The translations under genes were made by a program, and so were the position numbers. A model generated the notes under the pieces. It was given only the letters and a program-made list of their open reading frames with translations. It searched no databases and was not told the origin of the DNA. 64,000 nt of DNA, taken from positions 35,470 through 99,469 of the forward strand of contig JAEWGC010000018.1 in NCBI GenBank assembly GCA_023388495.1, given 5' to 3'. This DNA comes from Bacillota bacterium (GTDB taxonomy: Bacteria; Bacillota; Clostridia; Tissierellales; Tissierellaceae). Below, piece by piece: positions 1-8,469 of this stretch (position 1 is the first letter of the stretch; each line of letters opens with the position of its first letter).

Positions 1-39
1 TCATTCCCTTACTATTCACTTTTCACTATTAGTTATTCA
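1..39. repeat. Short imperfect tandem repeat of TTCAC units
   Basis: The stretch left of the CobQ-like stop codon is built from repeated TATTCAC/TTTTCAC/TTATTCAC units of about 7-8 bases. It resembles the other intergenic heptamer tracts in this window near 42.2, 49.2 and 50.5 kb. No gene is visible in it. Confidence 0.45.
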
Positions 40-885
40 CTAGTTACCTATCCCCATTATTTTATATATATAAGCCATATCCATATTTTCTCTTAGTATA
101 TTGGCTAGTTTAGCTAATTCATTCTCCATTTCCTCTTCTGTTTGTATAGTTAAATTACACTGCTTTTCATAGTCTACTAAACTATCTTCATCTACTAACT
201 CTAAATGTGTGAATGGTATGGTACCTACAACTGGTATATTTAATATTTCTTCTATCATTTCAATTCCTGGATCTAAAAGGGTCTTGTCACCTCTAAATTT
301 ATTGATTATAAGTCCCTTTATTCTCTTCCTTTCATGCTCTTCTAATAACATTACAGTGCCATAAAGAGAAGCAAATACTCCTCCCCTATCTATATCTGCT
401 ACTAAAAGTACTGGGGCATCTGCCATTTCAGCCATACCCATATTTACTATATCGTTTTGTTTTAAATTTATTTCTGCTGGGCTGCCTGCACCTTCTATGA
501 CAACAATATCATTTTCTTTTTCTATTTCTTTATATGTTTCTAATATCATTGGTTTAAGAGTAGTCTTATGCTTGAAATACTCCATAGCCTCCATATCTTC
601 TTTATCTTCACCCTTTATAACAACCATAGAACCTTTATCTGATTTGGGTATAAGTAAAATCGGATTCATATTTGGATTTGGTTCAAGTCCTGCTGCTATT
701 GCCTGTAAGGTTTGAGCGGTGCTTATCTTATATCCATCTTTAGTAGTATAATATTTTGAGGACATATTTTGAGATTTAAATGGGTATACCTTATATCCAT
801 CTTCTTTAAATATTCTGCATAAACCTGTACACATAAGACTTTTACCTGCAGAAGATGTAGTCCCTTGTATCATTATATTTGCCAT
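40..885 (-). CDS. cobQ: Cobyric acid synthase-like protein lacking the glutaminase domain
   Basis: This 281-residue protein matches the N-terminal ATP-dependent amidation domain of cobyric acid synthase (CobQ/CbiP), which amidates side chains of adenosylcobyrinic a,c-diamide. Visible are the P-loop QGTTSSAGKS near residue 7, the SQNMSS and NPILLIPKSD segments, VVIEGAGSPAEINL and LLVADIDRGGVFAS. Family members are about 490-510 residues, with a C-terminal class I glutamine amidotransferase domain. Here the sequence passes from the end of the first domain (IPFTHLELVDEDSL) almost directly to a terminal helix (LANILRENMDMAYIYKIM) like the normal CobQ C-terminus, so the glutaminase domain appears deleted. 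It is the third gene of an operon, 12 bases after the TIM-barrel gene. It may use free ammonia, a separate glutaminase, or be inactive. Confidence 0.8.
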   Translation of the reverse strand: MANIMIQGTTSSAGKSLMCTGLCRIFKEDGYKVYPFKSQNMSSKYYTTKDGYKISTAQTLQAIAAGLEPNPNMNPILLIPKSDKGSMVVIKGEDKEDMEAMEYFKHKTTLKPMILETYKEIEKENDIVVIEGAGSPAEINLKQNDIVNMGMAEMADAPVLLVADIDRGGVFASLYGTVMLLEEHERKRIKGLIINKFRGDKTLLDPGIEMIEEILNIPVVGTIPFTHLELVDEDSLVDYEKQCNLTIQTEEEMENELAKLANILRENMDMAYIYKIMGIGN

Positions 886-897
886 ATTGCTTCCTCC

Positions 898-1650
898 TTA
901 TCTATATCTGTCTATTTCTTCCTTGAGATTATCTACCCTATATTCTAGAGATAATATCGGATTTATACAATATTTTTCTAGTAAATAATATAATTTTTCT
1001 ATTTCCTCATCATTTGGACTTTGATGATTATCATATAATCCATCGTTAGAATGAACATGAATATATAGAATATAATCCTTTAGCTCTCTTATCCACTCTT
1101 CTAAAGAGACCTTCCCTAGTTTAGCATGTCCAATGTCTAAATTAATTTTAATATTAGGTAGATTTATTGTTTCGATTAATTCCTTTAACATACTAGGAGT
1201 TTCCTCAAATATATTTTCTAAAAGTATTACTCCATTATAATATGAAACCTCTTCTAAAATTTTCTCCCAGAATTCCCTGCTTTGTATATTATTTAATTTT
1301 CTTAAAGCTGGTTGATTTAAATATGGATTTATTTGGCTATGAAAAATTATATAATCCATATCTAATCTCTTAGCTATGTTAATAGTGTTTAAATATCTAT
1401 TATAGCTTACTTCTCTAATCAATTTATCTGGACTAGAAGGCTTTAAATCTAAAAATGGTCCATGTAAAGCCTTGATTCCATTAAAATCCTTAAATATTTC
1501 TATATATCTATTTGTTATTGAATTAATTTCGTAGGTAAGTAAATTAGGTTCAGTAAAATCCTGTATTTCAATACCTATATTGAGCCTTTTTATTTCCTCA
1601 ATATTTAAATCTTCTATTGTACTAACTGTCTTTAGTATATTTCTTTCCAT
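898..1650 (-). CDS. Sugar phosphate isomerase/epimerase-like TIM-barrel protein (AP endonuclease 2 family)
   Basis: The 250-residue product has the pattern of xylose-isomerase-like TIM barrels: LHGPFLDL near residue 62, YIIFHSQ near 100, ILLENIFEE near 145, INLDIGHA near 170, YIHVHSNDG near 195, and a final LSLEYR strand. The His, Glu and Asp residues in these strand ends are the usual divalent-metal ligands. The substrate cannot be told from sequence. Its ATG follows directly on the TAG of the MprF gene, with the ribosome site AGAGGGAGTGA inside that gene's end, so the two are translationally coupled. The CobQ-like gene follows. The partnership of MprF, TIM barrel and CobQ is not one I recognise. 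Confidence 0.75.
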   Translation of the reverse strand: MERNILKTVSTIEDLNIEEIKRLNIGIEIQDFTEPNLLTYEINSITNRYIEIFKDFNGIKALHGPFLDLKPSSPDKLIREVSYNRYLNTINIAKRLDMDYIIFHSQINPYLNQPALRKLNNIQSREFWEKILEEVSYYNGVILLENIFEETPSMLKELIETINLPNIKINLDIGHAKLGKVSLEEWIRELKDYILYIHVHSNDGLYDNHQSPNDEEIEKLYYLLEKYCINPILSLEYRVDNLKEEIDRYR

Positions 1651-4251
1651 CTATTCACTCCCTCTTTTAAGTTTTTTCTTCTTTGAATGAATCAACCAAG
1701 TTACCTCAATTAAAGAAGATGGAAGTAATATTAAATCCTCATATACTAAATATCTTCCTTCCCATCTTGGATCAAATTTGTTTTTATACTTTCTTAGTCC
1801 ATCAAAGCTATAGAAATGTTTACCATATTTAAATACTAAATGTGCAAACCTTTCTTGGATATGAGCATTGTGTGTTATTCCTACATTTGAAAGCGGTGCC
1901 ATTCCAAGATTAAATATTTTATAATTATCCTCTTTCAATTTTAATATTAAATTTAATATAAGAAATGTCATAGTATTACTAGGTACATCCTTTTTAAAAC
2001 GCATCAAATCAATTGAAGCAGATTTATGATTATCATAGCTAGGGCTTATTGAAGCAAAGGCTATGATTTCTTCTGTTTCTTTGCTTTTTATAATACCTAT
2101 TTTGGATTTATTTAAATATTCCTTATTAAACCATCCAAGAGAAAAGCCCATCTCCTCTCTATCTCCCAACCACTGGTCAGAAACTTTCTTTAGTGATGAA
2201 AATAGATTATCATCTATAGAATTTTCATCATACATCTCAAAAATAAAACCATCCTTTTCGAATCGTCTAAGTACATTTCTGAAGTCTCTACTCTTTGAAC
2301 TATTTATATCAAAATCATCCAGTTCAACTAATCCCGTTTCTCCTAATTTGAAGAAATAATAGCCATGGTCATGATAAAAAGGCAATAATTTCTCACTGAC
2401 TTGATAAAATACAGATTTATATCCATATTCATCTATAAAAGACTGAAACTCCATTAAAGCTTCATTAAAATATTTTTGCTCCCCAATAGGATCTCCTAAA
2501 ACTATTGCAAGGTTGTGGCTTATCTCATATTGAATTAAAACCTTATTGTTTTTAGACCAAAATAAATGTTTATCTTTTAAAAATATAAGATTAGTTAAAA
2601 AATTCCCCTCATATTTTTGTAAAAATTCATATACCTTTTCTTCATCAACAGTTTCATAGGCTTGATTACTTGTTATTTTTTCTTTAGTCAGCTCATAATA
2701 TATAACAAAAATAATAAGAAGTCCATAAGCAATAGCCCCACTAGGAATTGTCCAAGAAAATCCACTGGCAAATAATGACCTAAAATATTTAATCTTTATG
2801 AAATCTTTAAATATTATATGAGATACTTTCATATAAGCTACGATTCCGACAAATGCCAATAGTAAAGTTATAGAAGCCTTAAACCAATCAATAGGTAAAC
2901 TCCTTCTATAAAAGCTCTCTTTAGACATCTTCAATGTTATTAAGACTAAAATCAAGAAAATAGTTTCTTCATAGGCAAATCCCTTAATCATTGCAAATAT
3001 TGCGCCTAAAAATAATAGCCACATAGTTATTTTATAGCTTCGCTTAACTTTCATTCTTATCTCTCTAGAAATAACTACTAATAATGTTCCAATACATATT
3101 GATAATTGACGAGATAGTTGAAGAATTGGAAAAGATAGAAGCCTTGAAGCTATTTTGATCCTATCAATTGCTCCTGGAACTAAGGCAGACATCAATAAAG
3201 TTATCCCACTTGTTAATATCAATATAGCTAGTAGTATGTTTGTAATACTTGATGTTTTGTTAATAAAATCCTTTATCTTTGAAAAATCAATAAAATTAAT
3301 TAACTTATTTTCACTTTGTGATTGTGCTATTAATGTGAAAATTATCCCAATTATTAAAGGCAGTATATAATAAAAGGTTCTATATAGTATTAGTATTGCT
3401 AAAATATTTTCAGTTCCTATACCATAATACTGAAAACCAAGCAGTACTACTAAATCAAAGGATCCTATCCCTCCAGGTAACAAACTTAAGATACCCGCTA
3501 TAGAGCCTAAGGTAAATACCGTAAATATAATATATAAATTCACAGCCTGACTAAACTGTCTTACGAGCACAAAAAATAAAGCAAAGGCCGCCATCCATTC
3601 TATAAAAGATAAAAACAACAGCTTCACCCTTAAAATAACTCTATTATAATCAGTTGTTTTTTCTGAGTTTTTATTAAATATGTCAAAAATTCTATCTATT
3701 AAAAAATAAATAATGAAGTATGCTATAAAAGCTATAATTGCTATAAATAGCCAATTATATTTTTCTATAAGGGGATGTATGTAGTGATATTTAAACAGCG
3801 AAATAATCAGCATAAGAGAAAGACCTATGGCCGTTGCTGGAATCAATAGTAAATTATAATTTATAATATCCTCTTTGTTATCTGTATTCTTCTTAAATAA
3901 CACTGTTCTAATAGAAGCTCCTGCTAATCCTCCTAGTCCCGAAATATTATTTATTGTATTAGCCACAAAAGTAACACTAAATATGGTTATCTTCTTTATA
4001 TTAAGATTTAGGTATTTTACTATTATAAAATCATATAAACTCATTGATGATACTGCTATTATTCCTAGAACAGTAAATACAAATATAAAATATATAGGAA
4101 ATTCTCTAATTATGGATGTTGTCTTAACAAAATCTATTGATTTTAATTCCCTTACTCCTCCGGCAATTATAATTCCTATCATGAATATGATAAAGCCTAG
4201 TCTCAAAAGCTTTGTTCTATTTTTCTTCAGCAGCAATTTAAGTTTTTCCAT
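1651..4251 (-). CDS. mprF: Phosphatidylglycerol lysyltransferase/flippase (MprF family)
   Basis: The 866-residue length and two-part layout match MprF, which transfers an amino acid (usually lysine) from its tRNA to phosphatidylglycerol and flips the product to the outer leaflet, lowering surface charge. Residues 1-510 form about 12-14 hydrophobic segments, including the flippase landmarks NNISGLGGLAGASIRT and LLPGGIGSFDLV. Residues 530-860 form the cytosolic GNAT-like synthase domain, with ALMEFQSF, RRFEKDGF, DLMRFKKDVPSNTM and FNLGMAPLSNVG. It is the first gene of a tight three-gene operon. A GGTGG ribosome site lies a few bases before its ATG. Whether it uses lysine, alanine or ornithine cannot be judged. 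Confidence 0.9.
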   Translation of the reverse strand: MEKLKLLLKKNRTKLLRLGFIIFMIGIIIAGGVRELKSIDFVKTTSIIREFPIYFIFVFTVLGIIAVSSMSLYDFIIVKYLNLNIKKITIFSVTFVANTINNISGLGGLAGASIRTVLFKKNTDNKEDIINYNLLLIPATAIGLSLMLIISLFKYHYIHPLIEKYNWLFIAIIAFIAYFIIYFLIDRIFDIFNKNSEKTTDYNRVILRVKLLFLSFIEWMAAFALFFVLVRQFSQAVNLYIIFTVFTLGSIAGILSLLPGGIGSFDLVVLLGFQYYGIGTENILAILILYRTFYYILPLIIGIIFTLIAQSQSENKLINFIDFSKIKDFINKTSSITNILLAILILTSGITLLMSALVPGAIDRIKIASRLLSFPILQLSRQLSICIGTLLVVISREIRMKVKRSYKITMWLLFLGAIFAMIKGFAYEETIFLILVLITLKMSKESFYRRSLPIDWFKASITLLLAFVGIVAYMKVSHIIFKDFIKIKYFRSLFASGFSWTIPSGAIAYGLLIIFVIYYELTKEKITSNQAYETVDEEKVYEFLQKYEGNFLTNLIFLKDKHLFWSKNNKVLIQYEISHNLAIVLGDPIGEQKYFNEALMEFQSFIDEYGYKSVFYQVSEKLLPFYHDHGYYFFKLGETGLVELDDFDINSSKSRDFRNVLRRFEKDGFIFEMYDENSIDDNLFSSLKKVSDQWLGDREEMGFSLGWFNKEYLNKSKIGIIKSKETEEIIAFASISPSYDNHKSASIDLMRFKKDVPSNTMTFLILNLILKLKEDNYKIFNLGMAPLSNVGITHNAHIQERFAHLVFKYGKHFYSFDGLRKYKNKFDPRWEGRYLVYEDLILLPSSLIEVTWLIHSKKKKLKRGSE

Positions 4252-4370
4252 ATATCAATCCACCTACCATTCTTATTATCTTAATATCTCTATACCACTC
4301 TAAGTTTATTCTATTTCATAAATAATATATTACATTGTTTTTTTAGCATTGGCAAATAAAAAACATAAAC

Positions 4371-4389
4371 CCCAGGTTATTAACCTGGG
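4371..4389 (-). terminator. Rho-independent terminator of the LCP gene
   Basis: A nine-base-pair stem CCCAGGTTA/TAACCTGGG lies between the LCP stop and the MprF start. On the minus strand it is followed by GTTTATG and a run of T. It is nearly symmetric, so it could also act on plus-strand transcripts. Confidence 0.65.
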
Positions 4390-4446
4390 ATTAGTTTTTC
4401 TATAAAAATCATTTAGTTATCATTCTATAATTTAAGCTCTAAGAAA

Positions 4447-5394
4447 TTACTTTATATAACTACCAAACATATCCTTCACCATTACCTCCATCTTTTCCTT
4501 ATCGTATACAAAATAACTTATCTCGCCTATATATTTTCCTTCTCCTGGAATAGTGTTTGTAACCATATTCTCCACATCTATTTTATTAGCTGATATAGCT
4601 CCTTTAAGCATAATAGATATAGGTATATTAGTCTCAACATTTTCAAAATATGTTTCTATTAAACTTGGCAATCTTAATAAATTCTTAGGCTTTAAAGTCT
4701 GTTTTGCAAGCTCCTTCATAAAATATTGCTGAGCTTTTATTCTTCCAATATCACCTTCTTTATAACCTACTGTTTTTGCATTGTTATTTCTCCATCTTAA
4801 AAAATCATGAGAATTCTTTCCATCTAGGATTTGCTCTCCCTTTTTAATATCTATATTAAGAGGAGGTACTTTTGGATTGTATTCTTTATACTTCATATCA
4901 AATGGCACATTTATCTTTACGCCACCTATGGCATCTACAACATCTACTACAATTTTATAATCAACCTTAACATAATATTCTAAATCAATGCCTAAGAATT
5001 CCCTTACAGTATTTAAAGCTAATTCTACACCACCATTTTGGTGTGCATGATTTATCTTATCTAGCTTACCATCTACTAAAACTCTAGTATCCCTTGGAAT
5101 AGACAATAAACTTATGCCACCAGTATCAAAATTAACTTTCATTAGCATCATAGTATCTGTACGAGTACCTTTAGACTTTTTTACATCTTCGGCATCTACA
5201 CCCATTAATAAAAATAATATTTCGTTCTTAACCTTTAGTTCATCTTCCTTTTCTTTCTCAATATTTTCATTATCTATAACATTTGGAATTGTTACTGTAG
5301 GTTTCTTCTCAAATAAGGGTTTTAATATTGTTGAATACAATAATGTAAAACATAAAAATGATACAAAAAAGGTAATTAAGAATTTCTTTTTCAT
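4447..5394 (-). CDS. LytR-CpsA-Psr family protein (wall polymer ligase)
   Basis: The 315-residue protein has an N-terminal membrane anchor (about residues 5-25) and an extracellular LCP domain from about residue 60. Landmarks are LLMGVDAED, GTRTDTMMLM and SLLSIPRDTRV, whose Arg and Asp residues bind the polyprenyl pyrophosphate substrate in this family, then HAHQNGG, AIGGV and FLRWRN. LCP proteins attach teichoic acid-like or capsular polymers to peptidoglycan outside the membrane. The gene stands alone with its own terminator downstream. Which polymer it handles is unknown; regulatory functions named in older annotation are not supported. Confidence 0.88.
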   Translation of the reverse strand: MKKKFLITFFVSFLCFTLLYSTILKPLFEKKPTVTIPNVIDNENIEKEKEDELKVKNEILFLLMGVDAEDVKKSKGTRTDTMMLMKVNFDTGGISLLSIPRDTRVLVDGKLDKINHAHQNGGVELALNTVREFLGIDLEYYVKVDYKIVVDVVDAIGGVKINVPFDMKYKEYNPKVPPLNIDIKKGEQILDGKNSHDFLRWRNNNAKTVGYKEGDIGRIKAQQYFMKELAKQTLKPKNLLRLPSLIETYFENVETNIPISIMLKGAISANKIDVENMVTNTIPGEGKYIGEISYFVYDKEKMEVMVKDMFGSYIK

Positions 5395-5550
5395 ACTAAC
5401 ACCTCAGTTATTTTATCAGTCTTATTCAATGGTACTATAAACCACCCTTAAGCACAACAAAAGAAACCATCAAATAGTTTACAATATAGTTACAAAACCT
5501 AGAAATATTAAGATATTAAAGACAATCTTAAATACTGATAAGAGAAAAAT

Positions 5551-5584
5551 AACACCCTCTCATTTTAAAAAATGAGGGGGTGTT
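5551..5584 (-). terminator. Rho-independent terminator of sodA
   Basis: A 14-base-pair stem (AACACCCTCTCATT with AATGAGGGGGTGTT, one G-U pair) lies just after the superoxide dismutase stop codon. On the minus strand it leads into ATTTTTCTC. Confidence 0.8.
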
Positions 5585-5618
5585 AACAATCCGAATACTA
5601 ATATACAGAATCTAAATA

Positions 5619-6227
5619 TTATTTATTATTGTTATATATTTCTTCTATCTTCTTCCAATCAACAATATTCCACCAAGAATCTATATAATCAGCTCTCTTA
5701 TTTTTATATTTTAGGTAATATGCATGCTCCCATACATCTATACCAAGTAGTGGAATCTTTCCTTGCGATATTGGGTTATCTTGATTTGCTGTAGGAACTA
5801 TGGCAAGTTTTCCGCTATCAATAACTAACCATGCCCATCCACTACCAAATTGACCTAGAGCAGCTTTTTTGAAATCTTCCTTGAATTTTTCAAATCCACC
5901 TAGATCCTCATCAATTTTCTTTCCTAATTCTCCTTCTGGCTTTCCTCCACCATTTGGTGACATTATATCCCAGAACATTGCGTGGTTGTAATGACCTCCA
6001 CCATTGTTTCTTACGGCAGTTCTAATATTTTCTGGTAGCTCATCTAAGGATTTTAATATATCTTCAATCCCCATTTCTTGATACTTTTCATGGCCTTCCA
6101 AGGCTTTATTTAAATTATCAACATAGGCTTGATGATGTTTTGAGTGATGTGTCTCCATTGTTAGTTGGTCTATATGTGGCTCCAATGCATCATATGAATA
6201 TTTTAATTCTGGTAATAAAAACTTCAT
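5619..6227 (-). CDS. sodA: Superoxide dismutase, Fe/Mn family
   Basis: The 202-residue length and all four metal ligands fit the Fe/Mn family: His27 in METHHSKHH, His in GGGHYNHAMFW, and Asp and His in DVWEHAYY. The protein converts superoxide to peroxide and oxygen in the cytoplasm. The GGGHYNH segment (rather than AAQ.WNH) is more like manganese enzymes, but metal use cannot be fixed from this alone. It is monocistronic, with a GGAGAG ribosome site, a terminator behind, and a Fur/PerR-like palindrome upstream that suggests iron or peroxide control. Confidence 0.93.
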   Translation of the reverse strand: MKFLLPELKYSYDALEPHIDQLTMETHHSKHHQAYVDNLNKALEGHEKYQEMGIEDILKSLDELPENIRTAVRNNGGGHYNHAMFWDIMSPNGGGKPEGELGKKIDEDLGGFEKFKEDFKKAALGQFGSGWAWLVIDSGKLAIVPTANQDNPISQGKIPLLGIDVWEHAYYLKYKNKRADYIDSWWNIVDWKKIEEIYNNNK

Positions 6228-6291
6228 TCTATCTCTCCTTCTTATCTATATTAATTTTATTGTTATCTTGTTATTCTATATATGCCCATTT

Positions 6292-6320
6292 TTCTAATTG
6301 ATAAACATTATCATTTAGAA
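6292..6320. promoter_or_regulatory. Fur/PerR-like palindrome upstream of sodA
   Basis: A 29-base inverted repeat has inner arms TGATAA-ACA-TTATCA and outer arms TTCTAA/TTAGAA. The inner 15 bases differ from the Fur 7-1-7 consensus at one position. It lies about 65 bases before the sodA start, where a promoter is expected. Binding by a Fur-family protein is inference. Confidence 0.65.
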
Positions 6321-6345
6321 AACATTTAAGTTATTTTTTTCCATT

Positions 6346-6382
6346 TAAAAAGCTCCAATGAGTTTCCTCATTAGAGCTTTTT
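6346..6382 (-). terminator. Rho-independent terminator of the flavinylated reductase gene
   Basis: A long stem (AAAAAGCTC plus AATGAG, pairing with CTCATT plus GAGCTTTTT, one internal mismatch) lies just after the stop codon of the reductase gene and ends in a T run on the minus strand. Confidence 0.75.
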
Positions 6383-6397
6383 TAAATGTTTATTTTT

Positions 6398-8188
6398 TTA
6401 TCTTTGAGATTTAGCTTCCTCTGCTGCTACTCTACCTGCAATCCTACCCATACCTACACATGTTGATATAGATGAACCACTACCTGCATATTCTTGATGG
6501 AATAAATCTCCATTTGCAACTTCACCAGCTGCATAAAGACCTTTTATTACTCCACCATTTTCTGCTATAACCTGACCATTTTCATTAGTTATAGGACCTC
6601 CAAATGTTCCTGATGTTATTGGTAGGAATGGAACAGCGTAGAATGGACCTTCTTCAACGCTCTTCATATACTCAGGATTTTTGTTAAAATCTTCATCTTT
6701 ACCTTTTTTAGCTAATGAATTATATCTATCAACTGTTCCGTGAAGCTCTGTCATACCTAATTTACTAGCAAGCTCTTCAATAGTACTTCCTTCAATTATT
6801 CTACCCTCTTTTATTAAAGCATCAAAAGAATCTAGTTTTCCTTTAGTATCTGTTATATAGAACATTCCTGTTTGATTTCTATCTATAAGCTTTTTACTTC
6901 TAGTAAACCAAAAGTCTGTCTCATCCACAAAACGACTTCCAGTAGTATCTACATAGAGTCCACCTACTTCTCCTACACCTGCTGCTAAGTCTAAGTATAG
7001 TAGAACCGCTCCTCCACCAGCTTGGATTTTAGCTCCTGCATCTCTAGCCATTATTAATCCATCTCCTACATTTCCAGATCCTACTGTTGAGTGAACTGGT
7101 TTTACTAATGGTGCATATTCTTCTAATAATTCCTTATTTAAATCATATCCACCTGTAGCTAGTATAACGGTTTTTGCATTTATTATTATTGTATTTCCTG
7201 CTGAATTTTCACATTCAATTCCTGTAACAGTACCATTATTATCTATTATTAGTTTTTTAGCTGGTGTTTCTAATAGTATTTCTACTCCATTTTCTCTAGC
7301 TTTCTTCTCTAATGGTTGAGTAATTGCCCATCCATGTCCATCCTGTTCAACTTTTCCATCTTGAACAGAAACATAGTGACCTCTTATTGGACGATATTTT
7401 TCATGTAGTTGCTCTATGTTTTTGCTAAATTCAACTCCATTTTCTACTAACCAATTGAAATCTGCCAGAGAATTATCAGCAATTAATCTGGTCTTGACAG
7501 GATCAATTTTGTTCTCCCCAACTGTCATTAAATGGTTATAATAAAGGTCTGCATTATCTTCAACACCATGAGATTTTTGTATATCAGTTCCAGCAGCTTG
7601 CACCTTTCCACCTGATCTAGCTGTACTACCACCTGTCATAGCAAGTTTTTCAACTAACATAACCTTAGCACCATTGTTCACTGCCTCAAGTGCGGCAGAT
7701 AAACCAGCTGCACCACCACCTACTACAACTACTTCAGTGTCATAGGTTAAAGTTTCTTTGTTTCCTGTATCTACTGCTTTCACCTTTAATGCATCAATAT
7801 CTGCACCAGCTTCTTTTAACGCTGCCTCTACTGCTGCTAATATGGCCTGACTAGTAACAGTTGCTCCAGTAACAGCATCTACTGCAAGAGTTTGACCTTC
7901 AACTATTGCAGCTGGTATCTTCTCAAGAGCTGCATCTGCAATACCCTTAGTCTCTGAGTTTTCAAGAATTTTAACCTCTGTAATACTATTCTCATCAACT
8001 GTAACACTTACTTTTACTTTACCACCAATACCTTCCCCTTCACCGGTATATGTACCTGGCTTAAATAACCCACTGGCTACATCAGAGTTACCATCATTTG
8101 TTGCTGGTTTACTTTGACATCCCAACAATATTGTAGATAATAAACCGACCAAAACAATAAATACTATAAACTTTGACTTAATACGCAT
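6398..8188 (-). CDS. Exported FMN-binding, FAD-dependent reductase lipoprotein (fumarate/urocanate reductase-like)
   Basis: The 596-residue protein starts with a lipoprotein signal (LLSTILLGC, lipid-bearing Cys about residue 24). Residues 45-130 form an FMN-binding domain with the DAVTGATVTS flavinylation motif, whose Thr would carry covalent FMN added by ApbE. Residues 150-590 form an FAD-binding domain of the fumarate reductase superfamily: VVVVGGGAAGLSAAL, GGSTARSGGK, VILATGGYD, GLYAAGEVANG. Such proteins reduce unsaturated organic acids outside the membrane. The segments that carry the fumarate-binding His and Arg in classical enzymes (HTMGG, NRLGG) read GTFGG and EYAGSGSS here, so fumarate is an unlikely substrate. 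A sigma-54 promoter precedes it, downstream of its probable activator. Confidence 0.85.
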   Translation of the reverse strand: MRIKSKFIVFIVLVGLLSTILLGCQSKPATNDGNSDVASGLFKPGTYTGEGEGIGGKVKVSVTVDENSITEVKILENSETKGIADAALEKIPAAIVEGQTLAVDAVTGATVTSQAILAAVEAALKEAGADIDALKVKAVDTGNKETLTYDTEVVVVGGGAAGLSAALEAVNNGAKVMLVEKLAMTGGSTARSGGKVQAAGTDIQKSHGVEDNADLYYNHLMTVGENKIDPVKTRLIADNSLADFNWLVENGVEFSKNIEQLHEKYRPIRGHYVSVQDGKVEQDGHGWAITQPLEKKARENGVEILLETPAKKLIIDNNGTVTGIECENSAGNTIIINAKTVILATGGYDLNKELLEEYAPLVKPVHSTVGSGNVGDGLIMARDAGAKIQAGGGAVLLYLDLAAGVGEVGGLYVDTTGSRFVDETDFWFTRSKKLIDRNQTGMFYITDTKGKLDSFDALIKEGRIIEGSTIEELASKLGMTELHGTVDRYNSLAKKGKDEDFNKNPEYMKSVEEGPFYAVPFLPITSGTFGGPITNENGQVIAENGGVIKGLYAAGEVANGDLFHQEYAGSGSSISTCVGMGRIAGRVAAEEAKSQR

Positions 8189-8285
8189 CTTAATTCCTCC
8201 TCAATTTTGTACTCACTATTAAATCTAAAATCATCTATATAATATTCCCTCTTTAATCACCTCTCTTTTCCGTTAATTATATAAC

Positions 8286-8303
8286 TAGCAATCTTCGTGC
8301 CAA
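8286..8303 (-). promoter_or_regulatory. Sigma-54 (-24/-12) promoter of the reductase gene
   Basis: On the minus strand the sequence reads TTGGCAC-GAAGA-TTGCTA, a near-perfect match to TTGGCAC-N5-TTGC(A/T). It is about 100 bases upstream of the reductase start codon and downstream of a sigma-54 activator gene on the same strand. Confidence 0.85.
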
Positions 8304-8366
8304 AATTATCAAATTCTTTTTGTGGATTTTACAGCATCTAGAAAACAATAGAATTTATCTTTGTGT

Positions 8367-8404
8367 CATAATGATACATGTCTCATAATACATGTATCAT
8401 TATG
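8367..8404. promoter_or_regulatory. Perfect inverted repeat, probable activator binding site (UAS)
   Basis: Two 14-base arms, CATAATGATACATG and CATGTATCATTATG, are separated by 10 bases. The repeat lies 64-100 bases upstream of the -24 element of the sigma-54 promoter, the usual position of an enhancer for bacterial enhancer-binding proteins. Binding by the adjacent activator is inference. Confidence 0.65.
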
Positions 8405-8420
8405 CTTATTTAAGCATAAT
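8399..8420. repeat. 22-base perfect palindrome
   Basis: Arms ATTATGCTTA and TAAGCATAAT meet over two bases. It overlaps the right edge of the larger inverted repeat and abuts the terminator of the activator gene. It may be part of the regulatory site; no independent function is evident. Confidence 0.5.
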
Positions 8421-8422
8421 AA

Positions 8423-8450
8423 AAGTACTAGTAAACAAATACTAGCACTT
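8423..8450 (-). terminator. Rho-independent terminator of the sigma-54 activator gene
   Basis: The stem AAGTGCTAGTA/TACTAGTACTT (one mismatch) on the minus strand is followed by TTTATTATG. It lies 20 bases after the activator stop codon. Confidence 0.6.
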
Positions 8451-8469
8451 ATTAATAAAACTTATTAAA

